This document shows, one piece after another, positions 20,724 to 27,839 of a stretch of DNA of 43,537 bases. This stretch comes from a virus. The stretch spans positions 1-43,537 of the IMG/VR virus record IMGVR_UViG_3300031539_000091, one strand, 5' to 3'. The translations under genes were made by a program, and so were the position numbers. Below the pieces are notes generated by a model. That model had not been told where the DNA came from and did not search any database. It was given only the letters and a program-made list of their open reading frames with translations. Each line of letters starts with the position of its first letter. The first letter of the stretch is position 1.

Positions 20724-20906
20724 TTAATGGCTGTTGAGGCCTGTTTTAATCATTCTAGCTATTTTGGCTTCTTCTCGCTTTTTAAGTTTAGCAAGGCTTA
20801 GCTGCACCTTTTTGTATTCTTTGAAAGCAATAATACTTAAGACTATGACACAACCGACGAGAGCAATGAAACAAACAATAAGAACGATAGTGAGCGTTGA
20901 ATACAT
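20724..20906 (-). CDS. Small membrane protein, 60 aa
   Basis: N-terminal transmembrane helix (TLTIVLIVCFIALVGCVIVL), then a basic amphipathic tail (FKEYKKVQLSLAKLKKREEA). Layout resembles a spanin or a small membrane scaffold, but no lysis assignment is possible. It directly follows the 20907-21104 gene. Confidence 0.6.
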   Translation of the reverse strand: MYSTLTIVLIVCFIALVGCVIVLSIIAFKEYKKVQLSLAKLKKREEAKIARMIKTGLNSH

Positions 20907-21104
20907 TCAGTGAACAAACATCCTGTGGATGATGTTACCGTCGTATTGAAGAAGGTAGATTGCATCGTCAATTGTTTCGGCACGTTCTGTCGGGAAAATC
21001 TCTGCCACTTTGTTAAACATTTCTTTCTCAGAAATTGCAGTAATGTCCGTAAGCGGATCTGTTGTACCACGCGGAATAATTGTGTAGGTCATTTGTTGTA
21101 TCAT
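20907..21104 (-). CDS. Hypothetical protein, 65 aa
   Basis: Starts MIQQMTYTIIPRGTTDPLTD, overlapping the upstream stop as ATGA. Soluble mixed alpha/beta (MFNKVAEIFPTERAETIDDA). No family recognised. Confidence 0.6.
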   Translation of the reverse strand: MIQQMTYTIIPRGTTDPLTDITAISEKEMFNKVAEIFPTERAETIDDAIYLLQYDGNIIHRMFVH

Positions 21105-21313
21105 GCTTCTTCCTCTTCTTCGTTTTCGTCAATGTCTGAAACTGTAGTGAACAGGTGAATGTAACCGATTCCGACTACAAGAACGGCCACAGCCCCGGCC
21201 CATGATGGAATGTGAGATTCGACGCCTGGAAGGTATCCAAATGTTAGCAGCAATCCAAATGCAGTAATCGCACCTGAGAAATACGCACCCGTCAAGTATT
21301 CACTTTTCATCAT
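21101..21313 (-). CDS. Small membrane protein with acidic tail, 70 aa
   Basis: Two hydrophobic helices (AYFSGAITAFGLLLTFGYL and WAGAVAVLVVGIGYIHLF) and a strongly acidic end (SDIDENEEEEEA). It overlaps the upstream gene by 14 nt. Function unknown. Confidence 0.65.
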   Translation of the reverse strand: MMKSEYLTGAYFSGAITAFGLLLTFGYLPGVESHIPSWAGAVAVLVVGIGYIHLFTTVSDIDENEEEEEA

Positions 21314-21551
21314 TTCTCACCACCATTAAGTCCCAGGCATGCAGCATTGCACAATCGGATGAATGTTCTATGGCATATCCATTCTTTAATGTGTCAAACG
21401 TCGGATTCCATTGTTCAGCTATCTGGGCATGTCCTTTAATCTTTGTTGACGCTAAACAAAACGGACACATATATGAATCGGCTCCGTTCTCATTCCTATC
21501 GGGAATTAAATAGGCCTCGCGGATTGCTTGTTTGTAATCGAACTCAGCCAT
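21300..21551 (-). CDS. Small zinc-binding-type protein, 83 aa
   Basis: Contains MCPFCLAS, then EHSSDCAMLHAWD. CxxC followed by H-x4-C and a further His suggests a zinc finger. Starts MAEFDYKQAIREAYLIPDRN, overlapping the upstream stop. Similar small zinc proteins are frequent in phage early regions. Role unknown. Confidence 0.65.
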   Translation of the reverse strand: MAEFDYKQAIREAYLIPDRNENGADSYMCPFCLASTKIKGHAQIAEQWNPTFDTLKNGYAIEHSSDCAMLHAWDLMVVRNDEK

Positions 21552-21648
21552 TTGTATATCTCTTTGTTTTGTAGTCGTAATTAATATTACAGCCTTGGGT
21601 AAGGTCTATTTCAGTAACAAGTATCATTCGTTTTTCATCCTTAAGCAT
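21544..21648 (-). CDS. Very small protein, 34 aa
   Basis: Start MLKDEKRMILVTEIDLTQGC at 21648 is preferred over an ATG 6 nt upstream, because AAGGA lies 8 nt before it. The remaining residues (NINYDYKTKRYTNG) are polar. It overlaps genes on both sides. No function proposed. Confidence 0.45.
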   Translation of the reverse strand: MLKDEKRMILVTEIDLTQGCNINYDYKTKRYTNG

Positions 21649-21967
21649 CAGCATATTCCTTAAGGTGTTTGCACTTCCCACGGTAAACATAACCTGGACA
21701 GGTGCATGTCTTTTCTTCAGGGTCAACCCAATATACATTTCCTTTGCTGCCGCTCACCTCAATCACCCCCGCTTTCTTTACCACTGTGAACGGATTCGGA
21801 TTGACCGGAGCAAAGGTGCGCCCGTTCTTCTTAAAACCGATGTACGGCTTCTTAAAGTAGAACGGCTCGGTTGTCCCCTTCTTAATGTAAGCGACAAGCG
21901 TAAGCCCGTCCACTAAGTAGATGTGGTTCGGAAACTCCCAATCAGTCGTTTCACGAATGGCTTGCAT
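21641..21967 (-). CDS. SWIM zinc-finger protein, 108 aa
   Basis: C-terminal KTCTCPGYVYRGKCKHLKEY gives CxC-x8-CxH (C88, C90, C99, H101), the SWIM signature, which binds zinc and usually mediates nucleic-acid or protein contacts. The N-terminal part (HIYLVDGLTLVAYIKKGTTE) is a beta-rich domain. The start overlaps the upstream stop as TAATG. Likely a small DNA- or RNA-associated early protein (inference). Confidence 0.8.
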   Translation of the reverse strand: MQAIRETTDWEFPNHIYLVDGLTLVAYIKKGTTEPFYFKKPYIGFKKNGRTFAPVNPNPFTVVKKAGVIEVSGSKGNVYWVDPEEKTCTCPGYVYRGKCKHLKEYADA

Positions 21968-22236
21968 TATTTCACGCCCTTGGGATAGCTGCCATACCGC
22001 TGCTTCCAGCGTTCGTTTTTCATGTACTCGCGCTTGGCTCTGTAAAACCGGCGTTCGTAACCAACCACCAATTTCTTTCCAACCCTAATCGCGTCATTAG
22101 GTGACTTGATTCCGATTATCGCAGCCGACATAAAAAATTCGGCGCGTTCTTTGCCACGTGCCGGTGGCGGCGTGTTGAACATTTTAATTTGTTCTTCACG
22201 ATCGACTAGTTCATCATTTGTAAATTTAGGTTCCAT
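21967..22236 (-). CDS. Hypothetical protein, 89 aa
   Basis: Starts MEPKFTNDELVDREEQIKMF, overlapping the upstream stop as TAATG. Helical and basic at the C-terminus (RRFYRAKREYMKNERWKQRY). No recognised domain. Confidence 0.6.
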   Translation of the reverse strand: MEPKFTNDELVDREEQIKMFNTPPPARGKERAEFFMSAAIIGIKSPNDAIRVGKKLVVGYERRFYRAKREYMKNERWKQRYGSYPKGVK

Positions 22237-22382
22237 TAGAACATACCTCCAAAAACTGCAAACAAAAATGCGTCGATATTTCCTGGCATTGTTGCTGTAT
22301 AGTTAGCAAGTGCCCAATCGGTACGAATCTCTTCATTCATAACAACTAAGCGGTCAACACGATCAATTTCATTCTCATTCAT
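22236..22382 (-). CDS. Hypothetical protein, 48 aa
   Basis: Reads MNENEIDRVDRLVVMNEEIR, then DWALANYTATMPGNIDAFLF and AVFGGMF. It links by ATGA to the gene before it and by TAATG to the gene after it, so translation is coupled on both sides. The hydrophobic C-terminus may contact a membrane. Confidence 0.55.
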   Translation of the reverse strand: MNENEIDRVDRLVVMNEEIRTDWALANYTATMPGNIDAFLFAVFGGMF

Positions 22383-22570
22383 GCTTTTAACCTCGTGCAA
22401 AGTTGGTTGTGGATGTCGGCCATCTCATCGCTGTAAACATAGAAGTCGGTAAATGGATCGTAGTAGTGACCTTCTTTGGGGTCATAGTATAAAGCTCTGC
22501 CCCCAACAAAGTAGAAAGGACCTTCAAGTCCTTTCCTCGCCCACAACCTGTTGTCTTTAACGTATGCCAT
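22379..22570 (-). CDS. Hypothetical protein, 63 aa, leaderless mRNA
   Basis: Starts MAYVKDNRLWARKGLEGPFY. A small beta-rich sequence with repeated Tyr (YYDPKEGHYYDPFTDFYVYS). First gene of the long unit down to about 20583. The ATG is exactly 6 nt after TATAAT with no ribosome site. Confidence 0.65.
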   Translation of the reverse strand: MAYVKDNRLWARKGLEGPFYFVGGRALYYDPKEGHYYDPFTDFYVYSDEMADIHNQLCTRLKA

Positions 22571-22576
22571 AGTAGT

Positions 22577-22605
22577 ATTATAGCAAATCTACCCAAAAAT
22601 AGCAA
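22577..22605 (-). promoter_or_regulatory. Sigma-70 promoter, leaderless configuration
   Basis: TTGCTA (22605-22600), 17-nt spacer TTTTTGGGTAGATTTGC, TATAAT (22582-22577), 6 nt, ATG. The spacer differs at only two positions from that of the promoter at 36155-36183. Confidence 0.85.
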
Positions 22606-22624
22606 TATTAAAGAAAGCCTTTTA

Positions 22625-22637
22625 AATCAATGACTTG
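22625..22637 (-). repeat. Recurring motif copy 8 (minus strand)
   Basis: AAGTCATTGATTTAAAAGG reads on the minus strand, the same direction as transcription, unlike most other copies. It lies about 20 bp upstream of the -35 box at 22600-22605. Confidence 0.6.
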
Positions 22638-22657
22638 CGTTGCTAAGGGCGCCCTCG

Positions 22658-23191
22658 CTACAGTTTGTCAATGGCTTGTTCTATTAGAGAGCGAAATGAT
22701 GTCGCTTTAATAATGTCAGTCGCACCGTTGGTTTTTTTGTACATTAGTTCGTATCCACTTTCCCAAAATGCACGTTGTAAATCTATTTTGTTAACATAGC
22801 GAATAAACGTGTCAAATTTTTCGACTTGTGTTACATCGCTTAATGCTAGCAGAATCTCAGGTAGGCTTTCTTTAAACGCCCAAACCAATTCCCGTTCAGC
22901 GCCAATTACTATATCATTCATTTTAGCATATTCTTCTTTGGAAACTTTCAATCTTTTATCGTAGTCTGTTTCTTCCTGGGCTTTAACAATATATTCCCGT
23001 TCTTCATCGGTTAACGGCCGGCCCAATGCAGCTTCCGACTTCTTTACTTGTTCAAGCATGGCTTCAGATCCCGCCGGAATAGTTACATCGGTCTTGGGGC
23101 CATCTTCTACCCGTATCGAACTTAACTTGTCCTGAGAAGTCCTTAGCTTCTCAGACAATACCGTTAACCGATGATGTAATATACTAAACAT
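22658..23191 (-). CDS. Hypothetical helical protein, 177 aa
   Basis: Starts MFSILHHRLTVLSEKLRTSQ, 6 nt after the upstream stop and without a clear ribosome site. Strongly helical with a coiled-coil N-terminus, and GRPLTDEEREYIVKAQEE followed by DKRLKVSKEEYAKMNDIVIG. No family recognised. It lies in the unit begun by the SleB-type hydrolase. Confidence 0.65.
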   Translation of the reverse strand: MFSILHHRLTVLSEKLRTSQDKLSSIRVEDGPKTDVTIPAGSEAMLEQVKKSEAALGRPLTDEEREYIVKAQEETDYDKRLKVSKEEYAKMNDIVIGAERELVWAFKESLPEILLALSDVTQVEKFDTFIRYVNKIDLQRAFWESGYELMYKKTNGATDIIKATSFRSLIEQAIDKL

Positions 23192-23197
23192 ATATTG

Positions 23198-23362
23198 TTA
23201 GGTAAGAATGATATCGGTAGTCGGCGGGGTGGAACGCATCACGCGCTCAATGTCGTCCTGAGAAAACACGGCACCGGGGATATACTTAGTGGTGTTCACC
23301 GCCTTAACGACTTTGAAAGCGCCGCCGGGGGCCCGTTTGAACGTAACAGTAACTTTTTTCAT
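23198..23362 (-). CDS. Small basic protein, 54 aa, relatively GC-rich
   Basis: MKKVTVTFKRAPGGAFKVVK, then NTTKYIPGAVFSQDDIERVM. It overlaps the hydrolase stop as ATGA. Codons are clearly more GC-rich (CGG GCC CCC GGC GGC) than the neighbours, hinting at separate origin. Beta-strand then helix; function unknown. Confidence 0.6.
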   Translation of the reverse strand: MKKVTVTFKRAPGGAFKVVKAVNTTKYIPGAVFSQDDIERVMRSTPPTTDIILT

Positions 23363-24102
23363 GATGATTTTCCTTTTTTGGCTTTTGCTGCTAGTGAATA
23401 AAAAATGTGCTGCCCAATCGTTCCAATCTTATGCTTCTCACTTGCCCAGTAAGGGGCCTTAATATATCCAGTGTGATAAAACAATGCATTTCTCACCGGA
23501 TAAAGTTGCACACCCGATTCAACAAAGTCTCGCGCAATTGCTAAACTCCGCTCCCATAAAATTCCCTTTGCTTCGGGTTTTTTCATACACACCCAACTAA
23601 ACGCACAGGTAACCCTATTAGTTTTTTTCGACTTGGCTTTGGCATATACCACTGCGCAAATAGAATTAGGAAATCCTTCACGAACAGCTCGATTATAAGT
23701 AACCTGTGCAACTGCGTACTTACCAAGATCATTTTCAACGCCAGCTTCGTAGTAGATATTTTTAGCTAGGCACTGAACATCCTTCTTAGTAAATTTGTAT
23801 GAACGATATTTCTGTCCTTTAACAGGCTTGTAGAGCAACATTAGTGTAGAGGTGTGCAACGTTTTCTCAATTGAAGAAACCCGTTGCTTAGTAAATGTGC
23901 GATTTACTGCTTTATCAATCAACTTAATGTCACTTTTCATTGTCTGTATATTACCCTGGATAGACGAGATACGCACTTCCTCAGAAATACGCTTCATATT
24001 CACCAGTCCTGGTTTATTGGCTTCTTCGTAATAGTTGCCGACGGCGAAAATAAGATCCATCGACAAAATGAATAGCACAACGTGGGTAACTTTTGGAGTC
24101 AT
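23359..24102 (-). CDS. Membrane-anchored SleB-type cell-wall hydrolase, 247 aa
   Basis: Start MTPKVTHVVLFILSMDLIFA at 24102 with GAGG upstream; a TTG five codons earlier is less likely. One N-terminal transmembrane anchor (about 7-23) is followed by ~80 residues of linker. The SleB/Hydrolase_2 domain runs from VQCLAKNIYYEAG (catalytic Glu in YYEAG) through VAQVTYNRA and a CAFSW segment to NALFYHTGYIKAPYW. This domain cuts peptidoglycan glycan strands as a lytic transglycosylase or muramidase-like enzyme. Here it may serve lysis or wall penetration. Driven by its own promoter. Confidence 0.85.
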   Translation of the reverse strand: MTPKVTHVVLFILSMDLIFAVGNYYEEANKPGLVNMKRISEEVRISSIQGNIQTMKSDIKLIDKAVNRTFTKQRVSSIEKTLHTSTLMLLYKPVKGQKYRSYKFTKKDVQCLAKNIYYEAGVENDLGKYAVAQVTYNRAVREGFPNSICAVVYAKAKSKKTNRVTCAFSWVCMKKPEAKGILWERSLAIARDFVESGVQLYPVRNALFYHTGYIKAPYWASEKHKIGTIGQHIFYSLAAKAKKGKSS

Positions 24103-24134
24103 CTCGCCTCTAATCAAAATAAAACAGACTACAT

Positions 24135-24163
24135 ATTATACTATAAATTGAAGTATTATGCAA
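24135..24163 (-). promoter_or_regulatory. Sigma-70 promoter for the SleB-type hydrolase
   Basis: TTGCAT (24163-24158), 17-nt spacer, TATAAT (24140-24135). A recurring-motif copy starts 7 bp upstream of the -35. Confidence 0.8.
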
Positions 24164-24170
24164 CTATTAG

Positions 24171-24183
24171 TAAGTGCTTGATT
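24171..24183 (+). repeat. Recurring motif copy 9 (TAAGTGCTTGATT)
   Basis: Identical in its 13-bp core to copy 1 at 242-254 and followed by TTAAAGGG. It abuts the stop of the nucleotidyltransferase gene. Confidence 0.65.
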
Positions 24184-24909
24184 TTAAAGGGATTTCTGTT
24201 CTAAGCTTAGATCTTTGTCTCTGAGATGGAATATATGGTCTCGTATCTTCCCGCCATATCCATTATTGCGCAGTAATTTGAATGAGATGTTCTCCGGACT
24301 AAATTCACCTTCTCGGTGCAGTCCAGTTTTACGCATGTCCTTAATATCTTCCCACACGTCCTCAGCGGCAAGTAGGTTGTCAGTTTTAATGACATTATCG
24401 ATCCGTGTCATAAATGCTTCGACTTTGCTAATCACGCTCATATCATCTATGTTTGCTTTTTCTTTCTTTGGGACGCTCAACCATTTGTTATTTAGAACAC
24501 TAAAGATGCCAGCACTAATATGTGGCTGATTTGGATCTTGTACATACAGCTCTACATCGTATCCTTTGATGCGCAGTGTGCGTGATTCGTTAAATTGGAA
24601 TTTCTTAGCGTCAAACAATTGTCTATAAACTTCACTGTAATCTACATTGGGGACATCAATTAGTAGGTGTAAATCTATATCACTGTGCGGAGTATAAGTG
24701 TAGGCGGCATTGCTTCCGCTTAGTGTAATGTCTTGTACATCTAAATTCTCTACACCTAAAAATTCTTTAAAAGTTTCTGCTATTGCTAGAAGTCGCTCCC
24801 TAACAACGGGCTTCATTTGTTCATTTTCCCAAACATCGGGATTTAGTTCATCTCGGAATTGTACTGCGTCTGAAATTTTAACTTCCTCGCCAATATCAAA
24901 TACGTTCAT
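24184..24909 (-). CDS. Pol-beta-type nucleotidyltransferase, 241 aa
   Basis: SGSNAAYTYTPHSDIDLHLL provides the GS (65-66) and D-x-D (D77, D79) signature; a third acidic residue lies in GYDVELYV (about 118-120). The C-terminal helical region may bind substrate. This family, typical of large phages, resembles RNA or small-molecule nucleotidyltransferases; the true acceptor is unknown. It is a second member of the fold after 6534-7238. The N-terminus MNVFDIGEEV contains I-G-E at 6-8 followed by Glu, a poorer fit to the prohead cleavage rule. It overlaps the upstream gene as ATGA. Confidence 0.8.
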   Translation of the reverse strand: MNVFDIGEEVKISDAVQFRDELNPDVWENEQMKPVVRERLLAIAETFKEFLGVENLDVQDITLSGSNAAYTYTPHSDIDLHLLIDVPNVDYSEVYRQLFDAKKFQFNESRTLRIKGYDVELYVQDPNQPHISAGIFSVLNNKWLSVPKKEKANIDDMSVISKVEAFMTRIDNVIKTDNLLAAEDVWEDIKDMRKTGLHREGEFSPENISFKLLRNNGYGGKIRDHIFHLRDKDLSLEQKSL

Positions 24910-25100
24910 TCTAGGTTTCCGATTTTTTCGATTGGGACCGGCTTACCGTTGTCGTCAACAATTAATATGTCATCGACCTCGCCAGTAAAGTATTTACCGT
25001 GCCCCACTCCTCGACCATTATATAATACTCTACGCACTATGACACCATTTAACTTGCGTACCTTTTGTATATTATCTTTGAGTTGTCGTGGAGCCGCCAT
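24906..25100 (-). CDS. Small hypothetical protein, 64 aa
   Basis: MAAPRQLKDNIQKVRKLNGV, then GRGVGHGKYFTGEVDDILIV and PIEKIGNLE. It couples by TAATG to the amidase stop and by ATGA to the nucleotidyltransferase start. Beta-rich small protein, no known function. Confidence 0.65.
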   Translation of the reverse strand: MAAPRQLKDNIQKVRKLNGVIVRRVLYNGRGVGHGKYFTGEVDDILIVDDNGKPVPIEKIGNLE

Positions 25101-25789
25101 TAGTTGTCTCTTCTGTCAATATACAATTCAACGTGAAAATCTCGACACTTAAAGAACATCTCCGGTATTAACTCACCGTTGTTTGCTTCAATCATCGACT
25201 CAAAGTGGAAGAAACGTTTCTTGTAGTCTTCAAAATTGTCAAAACTTCCGATCAATGCATCTCTTACTAATTCTACACAACTCATTTCAGTGTTGTCTAT
25301 TAGATCAAACAATGTGTCGTATCCCTTGCCCACATTGTCCTTGGCTCTTTCTAATGCTTTTTCCCACTCATCTTCTGTAAATCCCCTTGGACGTAATAGT
25401 GCAACAATATCACAATCAAATACTTTCATAAATGTGCTGTATACTACGCCTTGCTGGATCGATTCTACTAATTGAAATTCGTGTGAGCGTAACGGATCGT
25501 CTTCATTGTCAACGTTTAATAGTACGTGGGTGAATACTGGCCAACCCCTGCCTGTTAGTAACGATGCCATTTTTACTCCGATGCCAGACAACGACGGATG
25601 CCCGGCAGTTAGGATCACATAAAATCCAGAACCAAGTTTTCTTCTTAATTCGTTGTGGTCAGCTTCTGTAAGCTTCCAGTAAATTCCGTGGTTAAATAAC
25701 GCCTTCCAGGAGCGCCATGTTACTGACGCTAACCCGGCGATAAATCCACCGAACATACCTAATAATGTTCTTTTTGTTTTCCTATTCAT
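25100..25789 (-). CDS. Membrane-anchored papain-like amidase/peptidase (YiiX/C92-like), 229 aa
   Basis: An N-terminal transmembrane segment (LLGMFGGFIAGLASVTW) precedes a circularly permuted papain-like domain: catalytic His in VFTHVLLNV (H88) first, then EMSCVELVRDALIG with catalytic Cys C171. This His-before-Cys order marks the NlpC/P60-related YiiX/YebB class. Members cleave amide or ester bonds in peptidoglycan peptides or lipids. Possibly part of lysis or virion entry (inference). Confidence 0.7.
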   Translation of the reverse strand: MNRKTKRTLLGMFGGFIAGLASVTWRSWKALFNHGIYWKLTEADHNELRRKLGSGFYVILTAGHPSLSGIGVKMASLLTGRGWPVFTHVLLNVDNEDDPLRSHEFQLVESIQQGVVYSTFMKVFDCDIVALLRPRGFTEDEWEKALERAKDNVGKGYDTLFDLIDNTEMSCVELVRDALIGSFDNFEDYKKRFFHFESMIEANNGELIPEMFFKCRDFHVELYIDRRDN

Positions 25790-25807
25790 GTTTGTTCTCC
25801 GACTCTT

Positions 25808-25815
25808 TATTTATT
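25808..25815 (-). promoter_or_regulatory. T4-type late promoter candidate (AATAAATA)
   Basis: Precedes the papain-like amidase gene by 18 nt, leaving room for its CGGAG ribosome site. Confidence 0.45.
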
Positions 25816-25820
25816 TGGGA

Positions 25821-26120
25821 TTATAGATTTTTTTCATCTACGGAGATCTCGTAGCCTAGTATTAGGTAAAACTCATCTTCGGTAAAGCCATATGTTTTTT
25901 GGAACATCTCATCAAGTCTTTTTTGCGCTTTTAAATAAGTGCCCTTATTATGCCAGGAACTTTTGTAAGTAATGCTCTTACCGTCAGGAGCCATGTGTTT
26001 ACTGTTACTCTTAGAAAGTTTGTGTTCTTTGGTGTACGATATATTACAAACATCGTTTAATAAGAACCGAGGAATTGTATAATGCGTTCGACTGTAATAT
26101 CGTTTTGTTAGGATGAACAC
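25821..26120 (-). CDS. Hypothetical protein, 99 aa
   Basis: MFILTKRYYSRTHYTIPRFL. Basic, Ser/Lys-rich middle (KEHKLSKSNSKHMAPDGKSI), then TYGFTEDEFYLILGYEISVD. No domain recognised. One bp after the hydroxylase stop. Confidence 0.6.
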   Translation of the reverse strand: MFILTKRYYSRTHYTIPRFLLNDVCNISYTKEHKLSKSNSKHMAPDGKSITYKSSWHNKGTYLKAQKRLDEMFQKTYGFTEDEFYLILGYEISVDEKNL

Positions 26121-26121
26121 A

Positions 26122-26661
26122 TTAAAATACTTTATCTACGCACATTACTAAATGAAGGCGTTGCTTTACTAAGTCAAAATTCGCAGCGGTGTGCGGTTGT
26201 CTAGTGTTTGCCCAATATGTAGCGCCATCGGCAGCAAAATGATACATTTGAGCAGCAAATCCTACAGTGGGGAAAATCATATAGCAATTCTTATTTGAAA
26301 TTAATGGAAGGTGGAATCGAAATTCGTGGTCGCTGTGAATCGAATATGTACTCTTCGGATCCATCATCATCAACCTAGATCTAAACACAGGAATTTCTAA
26401 CCAATTAAAGTATTCTTCAACTATGCTTCCTGCCAGAGCTGGTTGAATTTTATTAAATGTCCGTGTTGGTAGCAAGTCAGCATAATTTTCAATAGTGCCC
26501 ACACCATAAAACCAATCATTGTATTCAGCATTGGTTTGCAGCATAATTTGATTAGCATATTGTTTATTTTTTGATTGTATTTCGACAATAGAAGTACAAA
26601 GTTCAACCAATTCATCAAACTTAGGGAATACTGGTTTAACCGAGTACTTTACTAGATTCAT
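26122..26661 (-). CDS. Aspartyl/asparaginyl beta-hydroxylase-like 2OG dioxygenase, 179 aa
   Basis: YSIHSDHEFRFHLPL carries H109-x-D111, followed by YWANTRQPHTAANF (H157) and QRLHLVM (R168). This HxD...H...R order and the R-x-H-L-P spacing match the Asp/Asn hydroxylase cupin family, in which Fe(II) and 2-oxoglutarate hydroxylate protein side chains or small molecules. It overlaps the upstream 112-aa gene by 1 nt. A target in the virion or fibre is possible (inference). Confidence 0.8.
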   Translation of the reverse strand: MNLVKYSVKPVFPKFDELVELCTSIVEIQSKNKQYANQIMLQTNAEYNDWFYGVGTIENYADLLPTRTFNKIQPALAGSIVEEYFNWLEIPVFRSRLMMMDPKSTYSIHSDHEFRFHLPLISNKNCYMIFPTVGFAAQMYHFAADGATYWANTRQPHTAANFDLVKQRLHLVMCVDKVF

Positions 26662-26999
26662 TAAATAATATCTTCGTATAGTATCTGTGATTTGTAACCA
26701 GTTGCTTCGATTACTTCTAGTATAGACTTGCCTATTGTGTCTTTATAGAATATTCTATATTTGCCAATGTCTTCGTCATATTCTTCAATAGATGGATAAC
26801 AGATTTTGGTTATTATCCGTATGTGATCTCCTTCGAGGAACATTGTTTTAGTAAATTCTGAGGCGTTAACCAGAATATTTGTGGTGTAGTAGGTTTTAAT
26901 TACACCAATATCTAAGCTATTTACATCTTCTAATGTGTCGAGCGGATTCGCATTAAATTGGTTAGGAGGTGATATCATTTCATCTTCACGTATGTACAT
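26661..26999 (-). CDS. Hypothetical protein, 112 aa
   Basis: MYIREDEMISPPNQFNANPL. A beta-rich sequence (HIRIITKICYPSIEEYDEDI, KYRIFYKDTIGKSILEVIEA). It may be a small structural or adaptor protein; no family recognised. CTAAATAAATC precedes it, a weak late-promoter candidate. Confidence 0.6.
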   Translation of the reverse strand: MYIREDEMISPPNQFNANPLDTLEDVNSLDIGVIKTYYTTNILVNASEFTKTMFLEGDHIRIITKICYPSIEEYDEDIGKYRIFYKDTIGKSILEVIEATGYKSQILYEDII

Positions 27000-27021
27000 A
27001 ATAAATCCTTAGTTGATTTAT

Positions 27022-27468
27022 TTAGTATGCTCGTTTAAGTGGGATTCCAAATCTATTCAATGTGTTTCTCCATTCTAAGAAACTAGGACCGTGGTTAATA
27101 TTCAATCGTAACCCTTCTTTAATGCGTTTTGGCCCTACAATTTCCCATTGATATTGGTGAACCATCTCATGCGCTAGTGCAATGACAAATAATTGTTTGG
27201 TGGGGTATTTGTTGGTTAATACGATGTGCGATCTATTAAACAAAACATTTTTTCCTTCATTGTATCCTGAAAAATATCCCCATGCGCCACGTAGTCTATC
27301 AATTTCTAACTGTGGCTTTGACAGCGCCCCCTTAAAGATATACCTGTTTAGTAAATTGTAGTATAGTCTCAGGTCCACGATAGAGGGTTCGTACCAATCC
27401 GTACCGGTAACAAAACTAACCGTTTTAGCCTTCATTAATCTTATAATAGGATTCTTACGTTTACGCAT
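27022..27468 (-). CDS. SprT-like zinc metalloprotease, 148 aa
   Basis: LAHEMVHQYQW gives HExxH (H100, E101, H104), with a third ligand in NHGPSFLEW (H126). This is the SprT-like layout. LYYNLLNRYIFKGAL and a downstream FSGYNEG also match the family. SprT-type proteins cut proteins cross-linked to DNA or act as phage maturation-type proteases. The ATG at 27468 is chosen over a TTG two codons upstream. AATAAATA precedes it. Confidence 0.85.
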   Translation of the reverse strand: MRKRKNPIIRLMKAKTVSFVTGTDWYEPSIVDLRLYYNLLNRYIFKGALSKPQLEIDRLRGAWGYFSGYNEGKNVLFNRSHIVLTNKYPTKQLFVIALAHEMVHQYQWEIVGPKRIKEGLRLNINHGPSFLEWRNTLNRFGIPLKRAY

Positions 27469-27491
27469 TATCAACCCCGACCCACTTCTAA

Positions 27492-27499
27492 TATTTATT
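27492..27499 (-). promoter_or_regulatory. T4-type late promoter candidate (AATAAATA)
   Basis: Lies 23 nt upstream of the SprT-like start codon, leaving room for a GTCGGGGTT leader. Confidence 0.4.
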
Positions 27500-27553
27500 T
27501 GCGGGCGGGGGTCAATAACTAGTGTTTAATTAAAATTAGGTTAAAACCCACTA

Positions 27554-27742
27554 TTACTTAGTTTTTGGGGCAAATCCCTTAAGACCATCAAAATACTTAG
27601 TTCCAGCTTCAGCTAATGCGATGTTAAAATCGACATTAGCATCAACTAAAATGTTCATATAGTCCTTTACGTCCTTAGCGGGAATCATTCCGGTTACTAC
27701 TTTTGCTGCTGTACGTCCTTGCTCTAATAATTGTTTGAACAT
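27554..27742 (-). CDS. Small hypothetical protein, 62 aa
   Basis: MFKQLLEQGRTAAKVVTGMI, then DYMNILVDANVDFNIALAEA. An amphipathic helical protein with a strong AGAGGAG ribosome site, alone between two strand switches. The helical pattern is somewhat phasin-like, but this is not a firm assignment. GATAAATA precedes it. Confidence 0.6.
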   Translation of the reverse strand: MFKQLLEQGRTAAKVVTGMIPAKDVKDYMNILVDANVDFNIALAEAGTKYFDGLKGFAPKTK

Positions 27743-27763
27743 AGTAATTCTCCTCTGTTATTT

Positions 27764-27771
27764 TATTTATC
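27764..27771 (-). promoter_or_regulatory. T4-type late promoter candidate (GATAAATA)
   Basis: Lies 21 nt before the 62-residue gene. A plus-strand AATAAATA at 27813-27820 makes this gap a divergent late start region. Confidence 0.45.
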
Positions 27772-27812
27772 ATTTTACCTTGCGCTGCAACATATTTGTT
27801 ATCCAGATTGTG

Positions 27813-27820
27813 AATAAATA
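27813..27820 (+). promoter_or_regulatory. T4-type late promoter candidate (AATAAATA)
   Basis: Precedes the plus-strand lysine-rich gene by 19 nt, with the AGGAGA ribosome site in between. Confidence 0.45.
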
Positions 27821-27839
27821 TACAACAGGAGATACTATT

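Noticed and set aside
23359-25789. A complete lysis cassette (endolysin, holin, spanin)
   Set aside because: The SleB-type hydrolase and papain-like amidase both carry membrane anchors, but no convincing holin or spanin pair lies next to them, so a lysis module is not claimed.
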